From the NCBI GenBank assembly GCA_025464025.1, contig JAODBP010000262.1, forward strand, positions 1 to 28,957: a stretch of 28,957 nt of DNA, in the 5' to 3' direction. Of this stretch, positions 22,639 to 28,957 are shown piece after piece. The stretch's first letter is position 1. The number at the start of each line of letters is the position of its first letter. Source of the stretch: Actinomycetes bacterium (GTDB taxonomy: Bacteria > Actinomycetota > Acidimicrobiia > Acidimicrobiales > CADCSY01). Below the pieces are notes generated by a model. The model ran no database searches. It had not been told where the DNA came from and saw only the letters and a program-made list of their open reading frames with translations. Both the position numbers and the translations under genes were made by a program.

Positions 22639-23461
22639 CCACCTCACCCCACGCCGAGCGCGATGCATGGAGCCCGGCGGCGACCCAGAGCGCCGCGCCG
22701 GCGACGGCGACCATGGGCAGGAGCGACGACTCCAGCGGCGGGCGCCCGAGGAGCGCTTGGGCGAGCATCGCGACGCACGCAGCCAGCCAACCGGCACCGG
22801 CGACGTGAACGCCGACGCTGGCCCTCCGGTCCGTCCCGGGGGAACCGAGCAGCGCGACCGCCGGGAGGGCCTGGATGCCGTGGACGCCGAGGGCGTGGGC
22901 TGGCAGCAGGTCGCCGGCCTCGCCGATGACCCGGCCCGAGACGATGCTCATGATGATGCCGATCGCGAACGAGAGCATGACGGCGGTGAAGCCGTAGCGG
23001 ATCCCGAGCCGCAACACGGGGCGCTCGGGCAGCACGTCGGCGCGGAAGAACCGGAGCCCCAGCACCACGGACACCACGGTCATCACGACCGCCGTCGCGC
23101 CGAAGACGATGCCGGCGGCCACGTCGATCGGGCCCCCGGCCTCGGTGAAGCGAGGGTCGAGGCCGCGGAACGCCTGGATGGGCTCCGCCGCGAGGCCGTA
23201 GATCGCGAACACGTAGTAGCTGCGGCGCCAGCGACGCCGGGCCACGTCGGAGTAGCCGGCCAACGGGAGCAGGAGCACGACGGTCAAGGTGAAGACGGCG
23301 ACGCCGAAGGTGAAGGTGGCGGCGTCCAGCAGCTTCCCCTCTGGCTCGATGAACGGGCCGCGCGCCACGACGGCCACGCGACATGCCAAGGCGATCACCA
23401 GCCCCGACAGGCCGACCGCGGCGAGGCCCCGCTCGCTTCGGCCCACCCGTGCCGAGATCAC
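22604..23461 (-). CDS. Polytopic membrane protein of unknown function
   Basis: A 285-residue protein with about eight hydrophobic segments (near residues 12-33, 46-71, 85-100, 118-146, 157-180, 188-205, 220-240 and 250-270). I do not recognise the family. The loop after the first segment contains GPFIEPEGKLLD, and an acidic loop RGLDPRFTEAGGP follows the third. It starts at GTG 23461, whose GTGA overlaps the amidase stop, so it is the last gene of the six-gene operon starting at 26923. Its short C-terminal tail is basic (GRGTTRR). Being co-translated with an amidase it could be a transporter or anchor, but this is speculation. Confidence 0.75.
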   Translation of the reverse strand: MISARVGRSERGLAAVGLSGLVIALACRVAVVARGPFIEPEGKLLDAATFTFGVAVFTLTVVLLLPLAGYSDVARRRWRRSYYVFAIYGLAAEPIQAFRGLDPRFTEAGGPIDVAAGIVFGATAVVMTVVSVVLGLRFFRADVLPERPVLRLGIRYGFTAVMLSFAIGIIMSIVSGRVIGEAGDLLPAHALGVHGIQALPAVALLGSPGTDRRASVGVHVAGAGWLAACVAMLAQALLGRPPLESSLLPMVAVAGAALWVAAGLHASRSAWGEVVRPAGRGTTRR

Positions 23462-24846
23462 GAGGAGGTGCCCGGCGGCGGCTCGAACCCGCCGATGACC
23501 TCGGCGAGCAGCTCGGCGAAGGTGATCGCCGTGTCGTCCTCGTGGAGCGGCCCGATCACCTGGACCCCGACGGGAAGCCCGGCGGCTGTCACCCCGACCG
23601 GTGCGACCACCGCGGGCAACCCGCTCAGCGACGCGTGCGAGCTCCAGAACGGCTGGCTGGCATACGACACCTCCCCGGCCGACGTGGTGATCATCCGCTC
23701 CTCGAAGGGGCGGACGTCGTGGGTGAACGCCGCCGTGAAGTTCGCCGGGCACAGGAACACGTCCACGTCTTCGAAGTACCGCCCCCACGCCGCCCGCGTC
23801 GCCATCCGTCGGATCTCCTGCTCCACGAACCCGGCGAGGACCGCGGGCTCGGAGCCGGCGTCCTGGTAGGCGAAGAAGAGCCCGACCTGGAACCCGAACG
23901 ATTCGAAGTCCCTCGCCGCGTCGACACCAGGGGGCCATCCCTCCACGACGGTCGCACCGGCCTCGACGAGCCCGTCCACCGTCGCCGCGAGCCGCGCCGC
24001 GACGTCGCTGGAAACCGGGGCGTTCGGGTGGTCGAGGACCACGCCGACCCGGAAGTCCCGCAACCGGGCATGCCGAGGCGGGGCGAGGCGCCACGAGTAC
24101 GCGTTCGCCGCGGGGCCCTCGGGCCCCGCCGTCACCGTCAGGGCGGCGCGCAGGTCGCCTGCGGAGCGAGCGAGTGGCCCGATCGCGCAGAGGTGCAGCA
24201 GCTCGGTCGGCCCGGCGGGAGCGCCGGGCACCTGGAACCCGGCGAGGGGCATGACGCCGACGCTCGGCTTCAGCCCGTAGACGCCGCAGAACGTTGCTGG
24301 GATCCGGACGGAGCCCACCAGGTCCGAACCGAGCTCGAGGAACGTCATGCCGCACGCGAGCGCGGCGGCACCTCCGCCACTCGAGCCACCGGGTGTGCGG
24401 GTCGGGTCCCACGGGTTGTTGGTCACGCCGTAGAGGTCGTTCGCCGTCTGGGCGAAGTCGCCCAACATGAAGTGCACGTTGGTCTTCCCGACGACGATCG
24501 CCCCCGCTCGTCGGAGGCGCTGCACGACGGTCGCGTCGGCGGTCGCGACGTGGTCTCGGAACGCCGGGTTGCCCCAGGTCGTGTGCATGCCGGTGACGTC
24601 GAGGCTGTCCTTGACCGTGATCGGGACGCCGTGCAGCGGTCCCGGCTCGTGCCCCTCGGTGCGTCGATCGGCCACCGCCGCCTCCTCCAGCGCCAGCTCG
24701 GCCCGCAGCTCGACGACTGCGTTCACCGTGGGGTTGGCCTGGTCGATCCGGGCGAGCATCGCCTCCGTCAGCTCGCGGGACGACACCTCGTTCCGCCGGA
24801 TCATCGACCCGGCGTCGATCGCGGACGCACGCAGGTGCTCGATCAC
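23458..24846 (-). CDS. Amidase signature family hydrolase
   Basis: A 462-residue amidase-signature enzyme that hydrolyses a carboxamide using a Ser-cisSer-Lys triad. The lysine is in GVPITVKDSL, the cis-serine lies in the Ser/Gly-rich stretch GGSSGGGAAALACG, and the nucleophilic serine is in GSDLVGSVRIPA (the family usually has GGS; here VGS). Length and the C-terminal GLPVGVQVIGP motif are typical, so it is complete. The GTG start at 24846 overlaps the AlkD-like stop (GTGA), and its own stop overlaps the membrane-protein start. No GatB or GatC is nearby, so it is not a tRNA amidotransferase subunit. The substrate is unknown; the membrane neighbour might import it. Confidence 0.92.
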   Translation of the reverse strand: MIEHLRASAIDAGSMIRRNEVSSRELTEAMLARIDQANPTVNAVVELRAELALEEAAVADRRTEGHEPGPLHGVPITVKDSLDVTGMHTTWGNPAFRDHVATADATVVQRLRRAGAIVVGKTNVHFMLGDFAQTANDLYGVTNNPWDPTRTPGGSSGGGAAALACGMTFLELGSDLVGSVRIPATFCGVYGLKPSVGVMPLAGFQVPGAPAGPTELLHLCAIGPLARSAGDLRAALTVTAGPEGPAANAYSWRLAPPRHARLRDFRVGVVLDHPNAPVSSDVAARLAATVDGLVEAGATVVEGWPPGVDAARDFESFGFQVGLFFAYQDAGSEPAVLAGFVEQEIRRMATRAAWGRYFEDVDVFLCPANFTAAFTHDVRPFEERMITTSAGEVSYASQPFWSSHASLSGLPAVVAPVGVTAAGLPVGVQVIGPLHEDDTAITFAELLAEVIGGFEPPPGTSS

Positions 24847-25517
24847 CGTCGGGCCAGCCGGGTCGCCACCGATCGTCCGACCTTCCGCGCCGGCGCGCTG
24901 TCCGCCGCGGCCAGGCGATCGGCGGTCACCCGAGCGGCGGCCGCCAGGGCGGTGTTGCGCCGACCGATGGCGTAGAGGGCCATGTTGATCGACTTCGCGA
25001 CCAGGGGCCGGCCGTCGCCGGCTTCCCGCTCGACGAGGCCGAGCCCGTCAACGAACAGCCGGTCGGGCGCCGCCTTGTCGTGGAGGGCGAGGCTCCACAG
25101 GAGGGCGAACCCGCCGCGCTTGACGAACTCCTCGGAACCGCTCGCCCAGGGGTCGACCTTCTGCCAGGCGTCGGGCGCTCGATCGAAGAGGTTGAAGCAG
25201 ACGGTGTCGCAGATCGCCCAGTTGTCGAAGTCCTGGCACCAGCGGTCCATCTGCGCCGAGGAGACCTCGTCCGGCTCATCCACCATCGACGCGACGATGC
25301 GGGCCTCGTAGACCATCGTCGACCACAGCGCACCGGCGAGGTCGTGGTCGCGTCCCAGCTCCTTCGCCAGGCGCTTCATGTCCGCCATCGACACGCCCAC
25401 GGCGCGGTCGGTGTGGATGCCGTAGCGGCTGGCCATCAGCTGCCGGGTCTGGATGGATCCGTGGTCCCGGAGCCACGCAAGCGCGCGCTGCGCCTGCGCG
25501 CCGGCGTCGTCGCTCAG
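24843..25517 (-). CDS. AlkD-like DNA alkylation repair protein (probable CTG start)
   Basis: A 224-residue HEAT-repeat-like protein of the AlkD family (removal of alkylated bases). Family features in order: LRDHGSIQTRQLMASRYG, VSMADMKRLAKELG, ALWSTMVYEARIVASMV, FDNWAICDTVC (Trp100 and Asp104 align with the catalytic region of AlkD), FVKRGGFALLWSLALHDK and LVAKSINMALYAIGRRN. No ATG, GTG or TTG occurs in frame near the expected N-terminus. The only good candidate is CTG at 25517, which overlaps the previous stop as CTGA, copying the NTGA junctions of the rest of the operon; ATG at 25436 would remove the first conserved helix. It is therefore a likely non-AUG, coupled start. Catalytic activity is inferred. 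Confidence 0.85.
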   Translation of the reverse strand: MSDDAGAQAQRALAWLRDHGSIQTRQLMASRYGIHTDRAVGVSMADMKRLAKELGRDHDLAGALWSTMVYEARIVASMVDEPDEVSSAQMDRWCQDFDNWAICDTVCFNLFDRAPDAWQKVDPWASGSEEFVKRGGFALLWSLALHDKAAPDRLFVDGLGLVEREAGDGRPLVAKSINMALYAIGRRNTALAAAARVTADRLAAADSAPARKVGRSVATRLARR

Positions 25518-26068
25518 GGCTGGCGTCCGGTGAACGCCAGCAGCCGCGTCTGCTCGTCGGCATCGGGCGGAACCTCGACCCTCGGGCCGTACTGCCCGCT
25601 GGCGCGGAGCACGTCGTCGAGCGGTTCCATCCCGATCAGCATGTCGTGCACGACCTCGGGATCGAGCCGCTCGTCGAGGCCCGCTGCTCGGGCGATGTCC
25701 CAGGTGTGGATGGCCACGTCGCCGAGGAGGAACGTGGCGATGGCGTCGTCGAGGCGGTGGGCGCCCGCGTACGGGTGGTTGATCTCCGTGGCTGACACCG
25801 CGTCGTCGTCCAGGAGCGCCTGCACGCCATCCGACATGGCGGTCCACGCCCCCACGGGATCGTCTTCGACGGCGGGGCCGACCGGCAGCGTCGGCCCGCT
25901 CGCCGAGGTCAGGAACGCCGGGAACCACTCGACCAGGTGGGCGACGACGTCGCGCACCACCCAACCCTCGCACGGCGTCGGCAGCTCCCACGCCTCCGGT
26001 GGGACCTCCTGGGTGCGGGCGGTGAAGCGGGCGGCGACCCGCTGGTACCGGGCGGCGATGTCACTCAT
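25514..26068 (-). CDS. DinB-like protein, mycothiol-dependent maleylpyruvate isomerase N-terminal family (TIGR03086-like)
   Basis: A 184-residue four-helix metal-binding protein. Conserved features are TPCEGWVVRDVVAHLVEW (His44) and GDVAIHTWDIARAAG (His121 and Asp124), with the LLAFTGR ending typical of this actinobacterial family. Members often use mycothiol, and function is usually unassigned, so detoxification or thiol transfer is a family-level guess. ATG 26068 is preceded by AGGAGGT, the best Shine-Dalgarno site of the operon, located inside the previous gene; the two genes overlap by eight bases. The stop overlaps the CTG start of the AlkD-like gene. Confidence 0.85.
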   Translation of the reverse strand: MSDIAARYQRVAARFTARTQEVPPEAWELPTPCEGWVVRDVVAHLVEWFPAFLTSASGPTLPVGPAVEDDPVGAWTAMSDGVQALLDDDAVSATEINHPYAGAHRLDDAIATFLLGDVAIHTWDIARAAGLDERLDPEVVHDMLIGMEPLDDVLRASGQYGPRVEVPPDADEQTRLLAFTGRQP

Positions 26069-26591
26069 CGATGACCTCCTGCAACGTCGTGTCCGTGGGA
26101 TCTGGGTGCTGCGCGAGCAGGGCATCGATGCGGTCGAGCGAGCGCTGGAGCCCCTGCTCCATGCCCGACGCCAGGTGCTGGTCGCGATTCGCCTGGCTGG
26201 TGTGCCTGACGCCGATGGCGCACTCCGTCGTGCCGTCGTGCTCGACGAGCGTCAGCGTGGTCTCCGCCACGTCGTCGGCGTCGTCCCCGAAGATCTCCGT
26301 GCACCGGAGGCGATGCGGGGGGTCGACCTCGAGGTAGGTGCCGTGCCAGGTGAGCCCGACGCCGCCGGCGACCGCCGTCGAGTAGCACCAGGCGCCGCCC
26401 ACGCGCAGGTCGATGTCGCACACGACCAGCGGCGCCGTGGGGTCACCCCACCAGCGCCGGACGAGCGACGGCGTCGTCCACGCCTCGAAGACGAGGGTGC
26501 GGGGCACGTCGAAGGTGCGTCGGATGAGGATCTCACGGTCCGACGGGAGCGTCACGCGTGCCGTCCCGAGTCGCGTGCCTCTCGGCATCAT
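26061..26591 (-). CDS. SRPBCC (AHSA1-like) domain protein
   Basis: A 176-residue START/Bet v 1-like protein: ILIRRTFDVPRTLVFEAWTTP, VRRWWGDP, CDIDLRVGGAWCY, GTYLEVDPPHRL and the long C-terminal helix (SGMEQGLQRSLDRIDALL). Such proteins bind hydrophobic small molecules; AHSA1-like members are very often encoded directly after an ArsR-family regulator, as here. Start is ATG 26591 (second ATG at 26588 is equally possible), overlapping the regulator stop as ATGA. It probably binds or modifies the ligand sensed by the regulator, which is inference from gene order. Confidence 0.9.
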   Translation of the reverse strand: MMPRGTRLGTARVTLPSDREILIRRTFDVPRTLVFEAWTTPSLVRRWWGDPTAPLVVCDIDLRVGGAWCYSTAVAGGVGLTWHGTYLEVDPPHRLRCTEIFGDDADDVAETTLTLVEHDGTTECAIGVRHTSQANRDQHLASGMEQGLQRSLDRIDALLAQHPDPTDTTLQEVIDE

Positions 26592-26923
26592 CGGGCGTCG
26601 CCCCGCAGCTCCACGAGCAGGTCGTCGAGCCGATCGAGCCGCTCGTTCCAGAGCGCCTCGAAGGTGCGGACCCACTCGTGCACCGGCCGCAGCGCCGCCC
26701 CGTTCACGCAGTAGAGCCGCCGACGACCGGCCGTCCGGCAGCGCACCAGATCGACCGTCCGCATGACGCCGAGGTGCTTGGACACCTGCGGCTGCGAGAG
26801 CCCGACTCGCTCGACGATCTCGCCGACACCCAGCTCGTCGTCGGCGATCGCCACCAGGATGTCTCGCCGGCTCCGTTCGGCGATCGCGTTGAACACGTCG
26901 GTCGTCGTCGCGGCTCGGGCCAT
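26588..26923 (-). CDS. ArsR-family transcriptional regulator
   Basis: A 111-residue winged-helix regulator. Residues 10-30 (VFNAIAERSRRDILVAIADD), helix-turn-helix QPQVSKHLGVM (44-54), and wing RCRTAGRRRLYCVN (61-74) match the family. The metal-binding ELCVCD motif of ArsR/SmtB sensors is absent, so the signal is probably an organic ligand or protein interaction, as in other ArsR-SRPBCC pairs. It heads a six-gene operon and very likely represses itself: the palindrome at 26935-26950 fills the spacer of its own promoter. Leaderless start at ATG 26923. Confidence 0.93.
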   Translation of the reverse strand: MARAATTTDVFNAIAERSRRDILVAIADDELGVGEIVERVGLSQPQVSKHLGVMRTVDLVRCRTAGRRRLYCVNGAALRPVHEWVRTFEALWNERLDRLDDLLVELRGDAR

Positions 26924-26957
26924 CCGTCGATCATATTCTGATATCAGAATGTGTCAA
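26924..26957 (-). promoter_or_regulatory. Near-consensus sigma-70 promoter of the six-gene operon
   Basis: On the minus strand: -35 TTGACA (26957-26952), 16-base spacer, -10 TATGAT (26935-26930), then six bases to ATG 26923. This is the only consensus -35 found in the window. The -10 to ATG distance implies a leaderless mRNA. Confidence 0.85.
26935..26950. promoter_or_regulatory. Palindromic ArsR-type operator
   Basis: ATTCTGATATCAGAAT is a perfect 16-bp palindrome lying in the spacer between -35 and -10 of the arsR operon promoter, touching the -10. Binding here would block polymerase. It is also 34 bases before the likely transcription start of the divergent luciferase-like gene and could regulate that as well. 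Confidence 0.85.
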
Positions 26958-26983
26958 CGCCTACGCACCCGGCCCGGTTGCCC

Positions 26984-26995
26984 TACGTTCGCTCG
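26984..26995 (+). promoter_or_regulatory. Candidate leaderless -10 of the luciferase-like gene
   Basis: TACGTT (26984-26989) fits TANNNT and lies six bases before ATG 26996, with no Shine-Dalgarno site. A matching -35 was not seen; the divergent operator lies just upstream. Confidence 0.4.
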
Positions 26996-27976
26996 ATGGT
27001 GCTCTCGATCGCCCGGTTCAACTTCGTCTCGCCGACCCTCGACCGCCGGACCACCGGCGAGCTCTACCGGGCGGGAGTCGAGATGGCGGCCTACGCCGAC
27101 GAGGCCGGCTTCTTCGGCCTCTCGCTGGAGGAGCACCACGGGGCCGACGACGGCTGGAGCCCGTCGCCCCTGATCAACGCCGGGCTCATGCTCGGCTGCA
27201 CGAAGCAGATCCGAGTCACCGTCTCCGCGGTGCTCGTCCCCCTGCACGACCCACTCCGCCTCGCGGAGGACATCGCCGTGCTCGACCTCGCCAGCAACGG
27301 CCGCATCACCGTCATCGGCGGGCTCGGCTACCGCCCCGAGGAGTACGAGGCCCACGGCAAGGACTGGTCACGGCGCGGCGCGCTCATGGACGAGTCGATC
27401 GAGGCGATGCTGGCGGCGTGGTCAGGTGAGCCGTTCACCTACCAGGGCCGCAACGCCCGGGTGACGCCGATGCCGCAGAGCGCCCCGCAACAGCTGCTCT
27501 TCATCGGCGGCCGCACCAAGGCCGCGGCCCGCCGGGCGGCCCGCTTCGGCCTGCCGTTCAACCCGGTGGCCGAGCTGCCCGACCTCGAGGCGCTCTACCA
27601 GGAGGAGTGCAAGGCGAACGGCACCAAGGGCTTCGTGATCATGCCGCCGTCGTCGACCACCTTCACGTTCGTCGCCGAGGATCCCGACGAGGCCTGGGCA
27701 TCGCTCGGCGACCACTTCCTGCACGAGGCGAAGCAGTACGCCGGCTGGCAGACCGACGCCGTCCACTCCGCGGCCTACTCGCCCGCATCGACGGTCGAGG
27801 AGCTGCGGGCCGAGGGCAAGTACCGGGTGCTCTCACCGGAGGAGTGCGTCGCCGCCGGCCAGGAAGGTGAGGGCGTGTTCGTCCTCCACCCCCTCTGCGG
27901 CGGGCTCCCGCCCGAGCGGGGCTGGGACTGCCTGCGGCTCTACGTCGAGCAGGTGCTGCCCGCCCTCGCCGGCTGA
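26996..27976 (+). CDS. LLM-class (luciferase-like) flavin-dependent oxidoreductase
   Basis: A 326-residue TIM-barrel protein of the bacterial luciferase-like superfamily (FMN or F420 dependent). Motifs: FVSPTLDRR, AAYADEAGFFGLSLEEHHGADDG (family EHH), LVPLHDPLRLAEDIAVLDLASNGRI, GLGYRPEEYEAHG and LLFIGGRTKAAARRAARFG. ATG 26996 gives the normal family N-terminus and has a TACGTT box six bases upstream. An in-frame GTG at 26951, adjacent to the operator, would add 15 residues and is less likely. It is divergent from the arsR operon, so both may share the 26935-26950 operator. It lies next to an acyl-CoA dehydrogenase gene; substrate unknown. The cofactor (FMN or F420) cannot be fixed by eye. Confidence 0.9.
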   Translation: MVLSIARFNFVSPTLDRRTTGELYRAGVEMAAYADEAGFFGLSLEEHHGADDGWSPSPLINAGLMLGCTKQIRVTVSAVLVPLHDPLRLAEDIAVLDLASNGRITVIGGLGYRPEEYEAHGKDWSRRGALMDESIEAMLAAWSGEPFTYQGRNARVTPMPQSAPQQLLFIGGRTKAAARRAARFGLPFNPVAELPDLEALYQEECKANGTKGFVIMPPSSTTFTFVAEDPDEAWASLGDHFLHEAKQYAGWQTDAVHSAAYSPASTVEELRAEGKYRVLSPEECVAAGQEGEGVFVLHPLCGGLPPERGWDCLRLYVEQVLPALAG

Positions 27977-27988
27977 GCCCCGGTCGCG

Positions 27989-28957
27989 CTACTCGATGCG
28001 GATGCCGGAGATGGCCCGGGCGATGACCAGCTGCTGGATCTGCTCGGTGCCCTCGAAGATGTCGAAGATCTTGGCGTCGCGGTGCATGCGCTCGACCGGG
28101 TACTCCCGGGTGTAGCCGTAGCCGCCGTGGATCTGGATGGCCCGCTCGGTCACCCACACCGCCGTGCGGCCGGCCTTGAGCTTGGCCATCGACACCTCGG
28201 CGTTGGTGTAGCCGCCGTTGCCGGCCAACCACGCCGCCCGCCACACGAGTAGCCGGGCGGCGTCGATCTCGGTGAGCATGTCGGCGAGCATGAAGGCGAT
28301 GGCCTGGTTCATGATGATCGGCTTGCCGAAGGCGGTCCGCTCCTTGGCGTACTGCAGGGCCTCCTCGTAGGCGGCCCTCGCCACCCCGACGGCCATGGCG
28401 GCCACGGCCGGGCGGGTGGCCTCGAAGGTGACCATGGCCGGCTGCTTGGCCCCGGTCTTGGAGCCCTCGCGGGCCCGGGCCAGCTTCTCGTCGAGCTTGT
28501 CCTTGCCGCCGAGCAGCATGCGCCCGGGGATGCGGCAGTCGTCGAGCACGACCTCGGCGGTGTGCGATGCCCGGATGCCGTGCTTCTTGTACTTCTGGCC
28601 CTGGCTGATGCCCTTGGTGCCCTCGGGGACGAGGAACGTGGCCTGGCCCCGGCTGCCGAGCTTGGCGTCGACGGTGGCGGTGACCACGTGCAGGTGGGCG
28701 ATGCCCCCGTTGGTGGCCCACGCCTTCGTGCCGTTGAGCACCCACTCGTCCGTGGCCTGGTCGTAGACGGCCTTGGTCTTGAGCGAGCTGACGTCGGAGC
28801 CGGCGTCGGGCTCGGACACGCAGAACGCCCCGAGCTTGACGTCGTCGGGTGTGCCGAAGCACTGCGGCACCCACTCGAGCACCTGCTCGGGGGTTCCGGT
28901 CCCCGCGATGCCGGCGGCCGCGAGGCCGGAGCCGAAGATCGACAGGCCGATGCCGGC
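27989..28957 (-). CDS. Acyl-CoA dehydrogenase, 5' end missing
   Basis: The last 322 residues are visible; the N-terminus lies beyond the right edge. Motifs: CVSEPDAGSDV (FAD/substrate loop), WVLNGTKAWATNGG, KKHGIRASHTAEVVLDDCRIP, then the C-terminal helical domain with ERTAFGKPIIMNQAIAFMLADM, IQIHGGYGYTREYPVERMHRDAK and FEGTEQIQQLVIAR. The glutamate in FEGTEQ is the usual catalytic base of this family. It would dehydrogenate an acyl-CoA in beta-oxidation, passing electrons to an electron-transfer flavoprotein. It converges on the luciferase-like gene (12 bases between stops). Confidence 0.95.
   Translation of the reverse strand, partial: AGIGLSIFGSGLAAAGIAGTGTPEQVLEWVPQCFGTPDDVKLGAFCVSEPDAGSDVSSLKTKAVYDQATDEWVLNGTKAWATNGGIAHLHVVTATVDAKLGSRGQATFLVPEGTKGISQGQKYKKHGIRASHTAEVVLDDCRIPGRMLLGGKDKLDEKLARAREGSKTGAKQPAMVTFEATRPAVAAMAVGVARAAYEEALQYAKERTAFGKPIIMNQAIAFMLADMLTEIDAARLLVWRAAWLAGNGGYTNAEVSMAKLKAGRTAVWVTERAIQIHGGYGYTREYPVERMHRDAKIFDIFEGTEQIQQLVIARAISGIRIE

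Noticed and set aside
26951..26995. GTG at 26951 as the start of the luciferase-like gene.
   Set aside because: It adds a non-family N-terminal extension and directly abuts the operator; ATG 26996 has a suitable -10 box and normal N-terminus.

Overview
The window is very GC-rich and densely packed with genes. GTG and TTG starts are frequent, several operon heads look leaderless, and the gene families are typical of Actinobacteria: tandem family III CoA-transferase, ArsR/SRPBCC pair, mycothiol-type DinB-like protein, DrrA-type ABC exporter, and a helicase-associated protein like M. tuberculosis Rv0862c. I infer a high-GC actinobacterium, possibly of the Acidimicrobiia; the sequence alone does not fix the taxon. 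No rRNA, tRNA, insertion sequence, phage gene or CRISPR array was seen.

Layout. Positions 1-1091 (minus, cut by the left edge) hold a helicase-associated winged-helix-like protein. 1212-2998 is a two-gene DrrAB-type ABC exporter ending at a perfect 14-bp inverted repeat. 3071-5260 is a stand-alone molybdopterin oxidoreductase. 5265-10498 is lipid and CoA metabolism: an SDR, an enoyl-CoA hydratase, a tandem CaiB/BaiF CoA-transferase and an amidohydrolase. 10511-12491 (minus) carries an APH-like kinase and a PAS-GGDEF diguanylate cyclase.

12611-19334 is a distinct cell-envelope island and the most interesting part. It has two predicted lipoproteins, a membrane-anchored protein, a secreted peptidoglycan-binding-like protein interrupted by an in-frame amber codon, a sigma-factor-like protein with a reduced region 4, and a 1207-residue secreted enzyme joining a lytic-transglycosylase-like domain, a golvesin-like domain and an SGNH esterase. 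De-O-acetylation coupled to glycan cleavage in one polypeptide is a plausible and testable role.

19410-22638 returns to acyl-CoA chemistry: a crotonase-fold protein lacking both catalytic glutamates, an acyl-CoA carboxylase beta subunit and a hotdog-like protein. 26923 down to 22604 (minus) is one tightly overlapping six-gene operon: ArsR, SRPBCC, DinB/maleylpyruvate-isomerase-like, AlkD-like, amidase and a polytopic membrane protein. It is driven by a near-consensus promoter whose spacer is a perfect palindromic operator. The window ends with a luciferase-like monooxygenase and an acyl-CoA dehydrogenase cut by the right edge.

All domain and residue assignments were made by eye from translated sequence; no database search or structure prediction was run.
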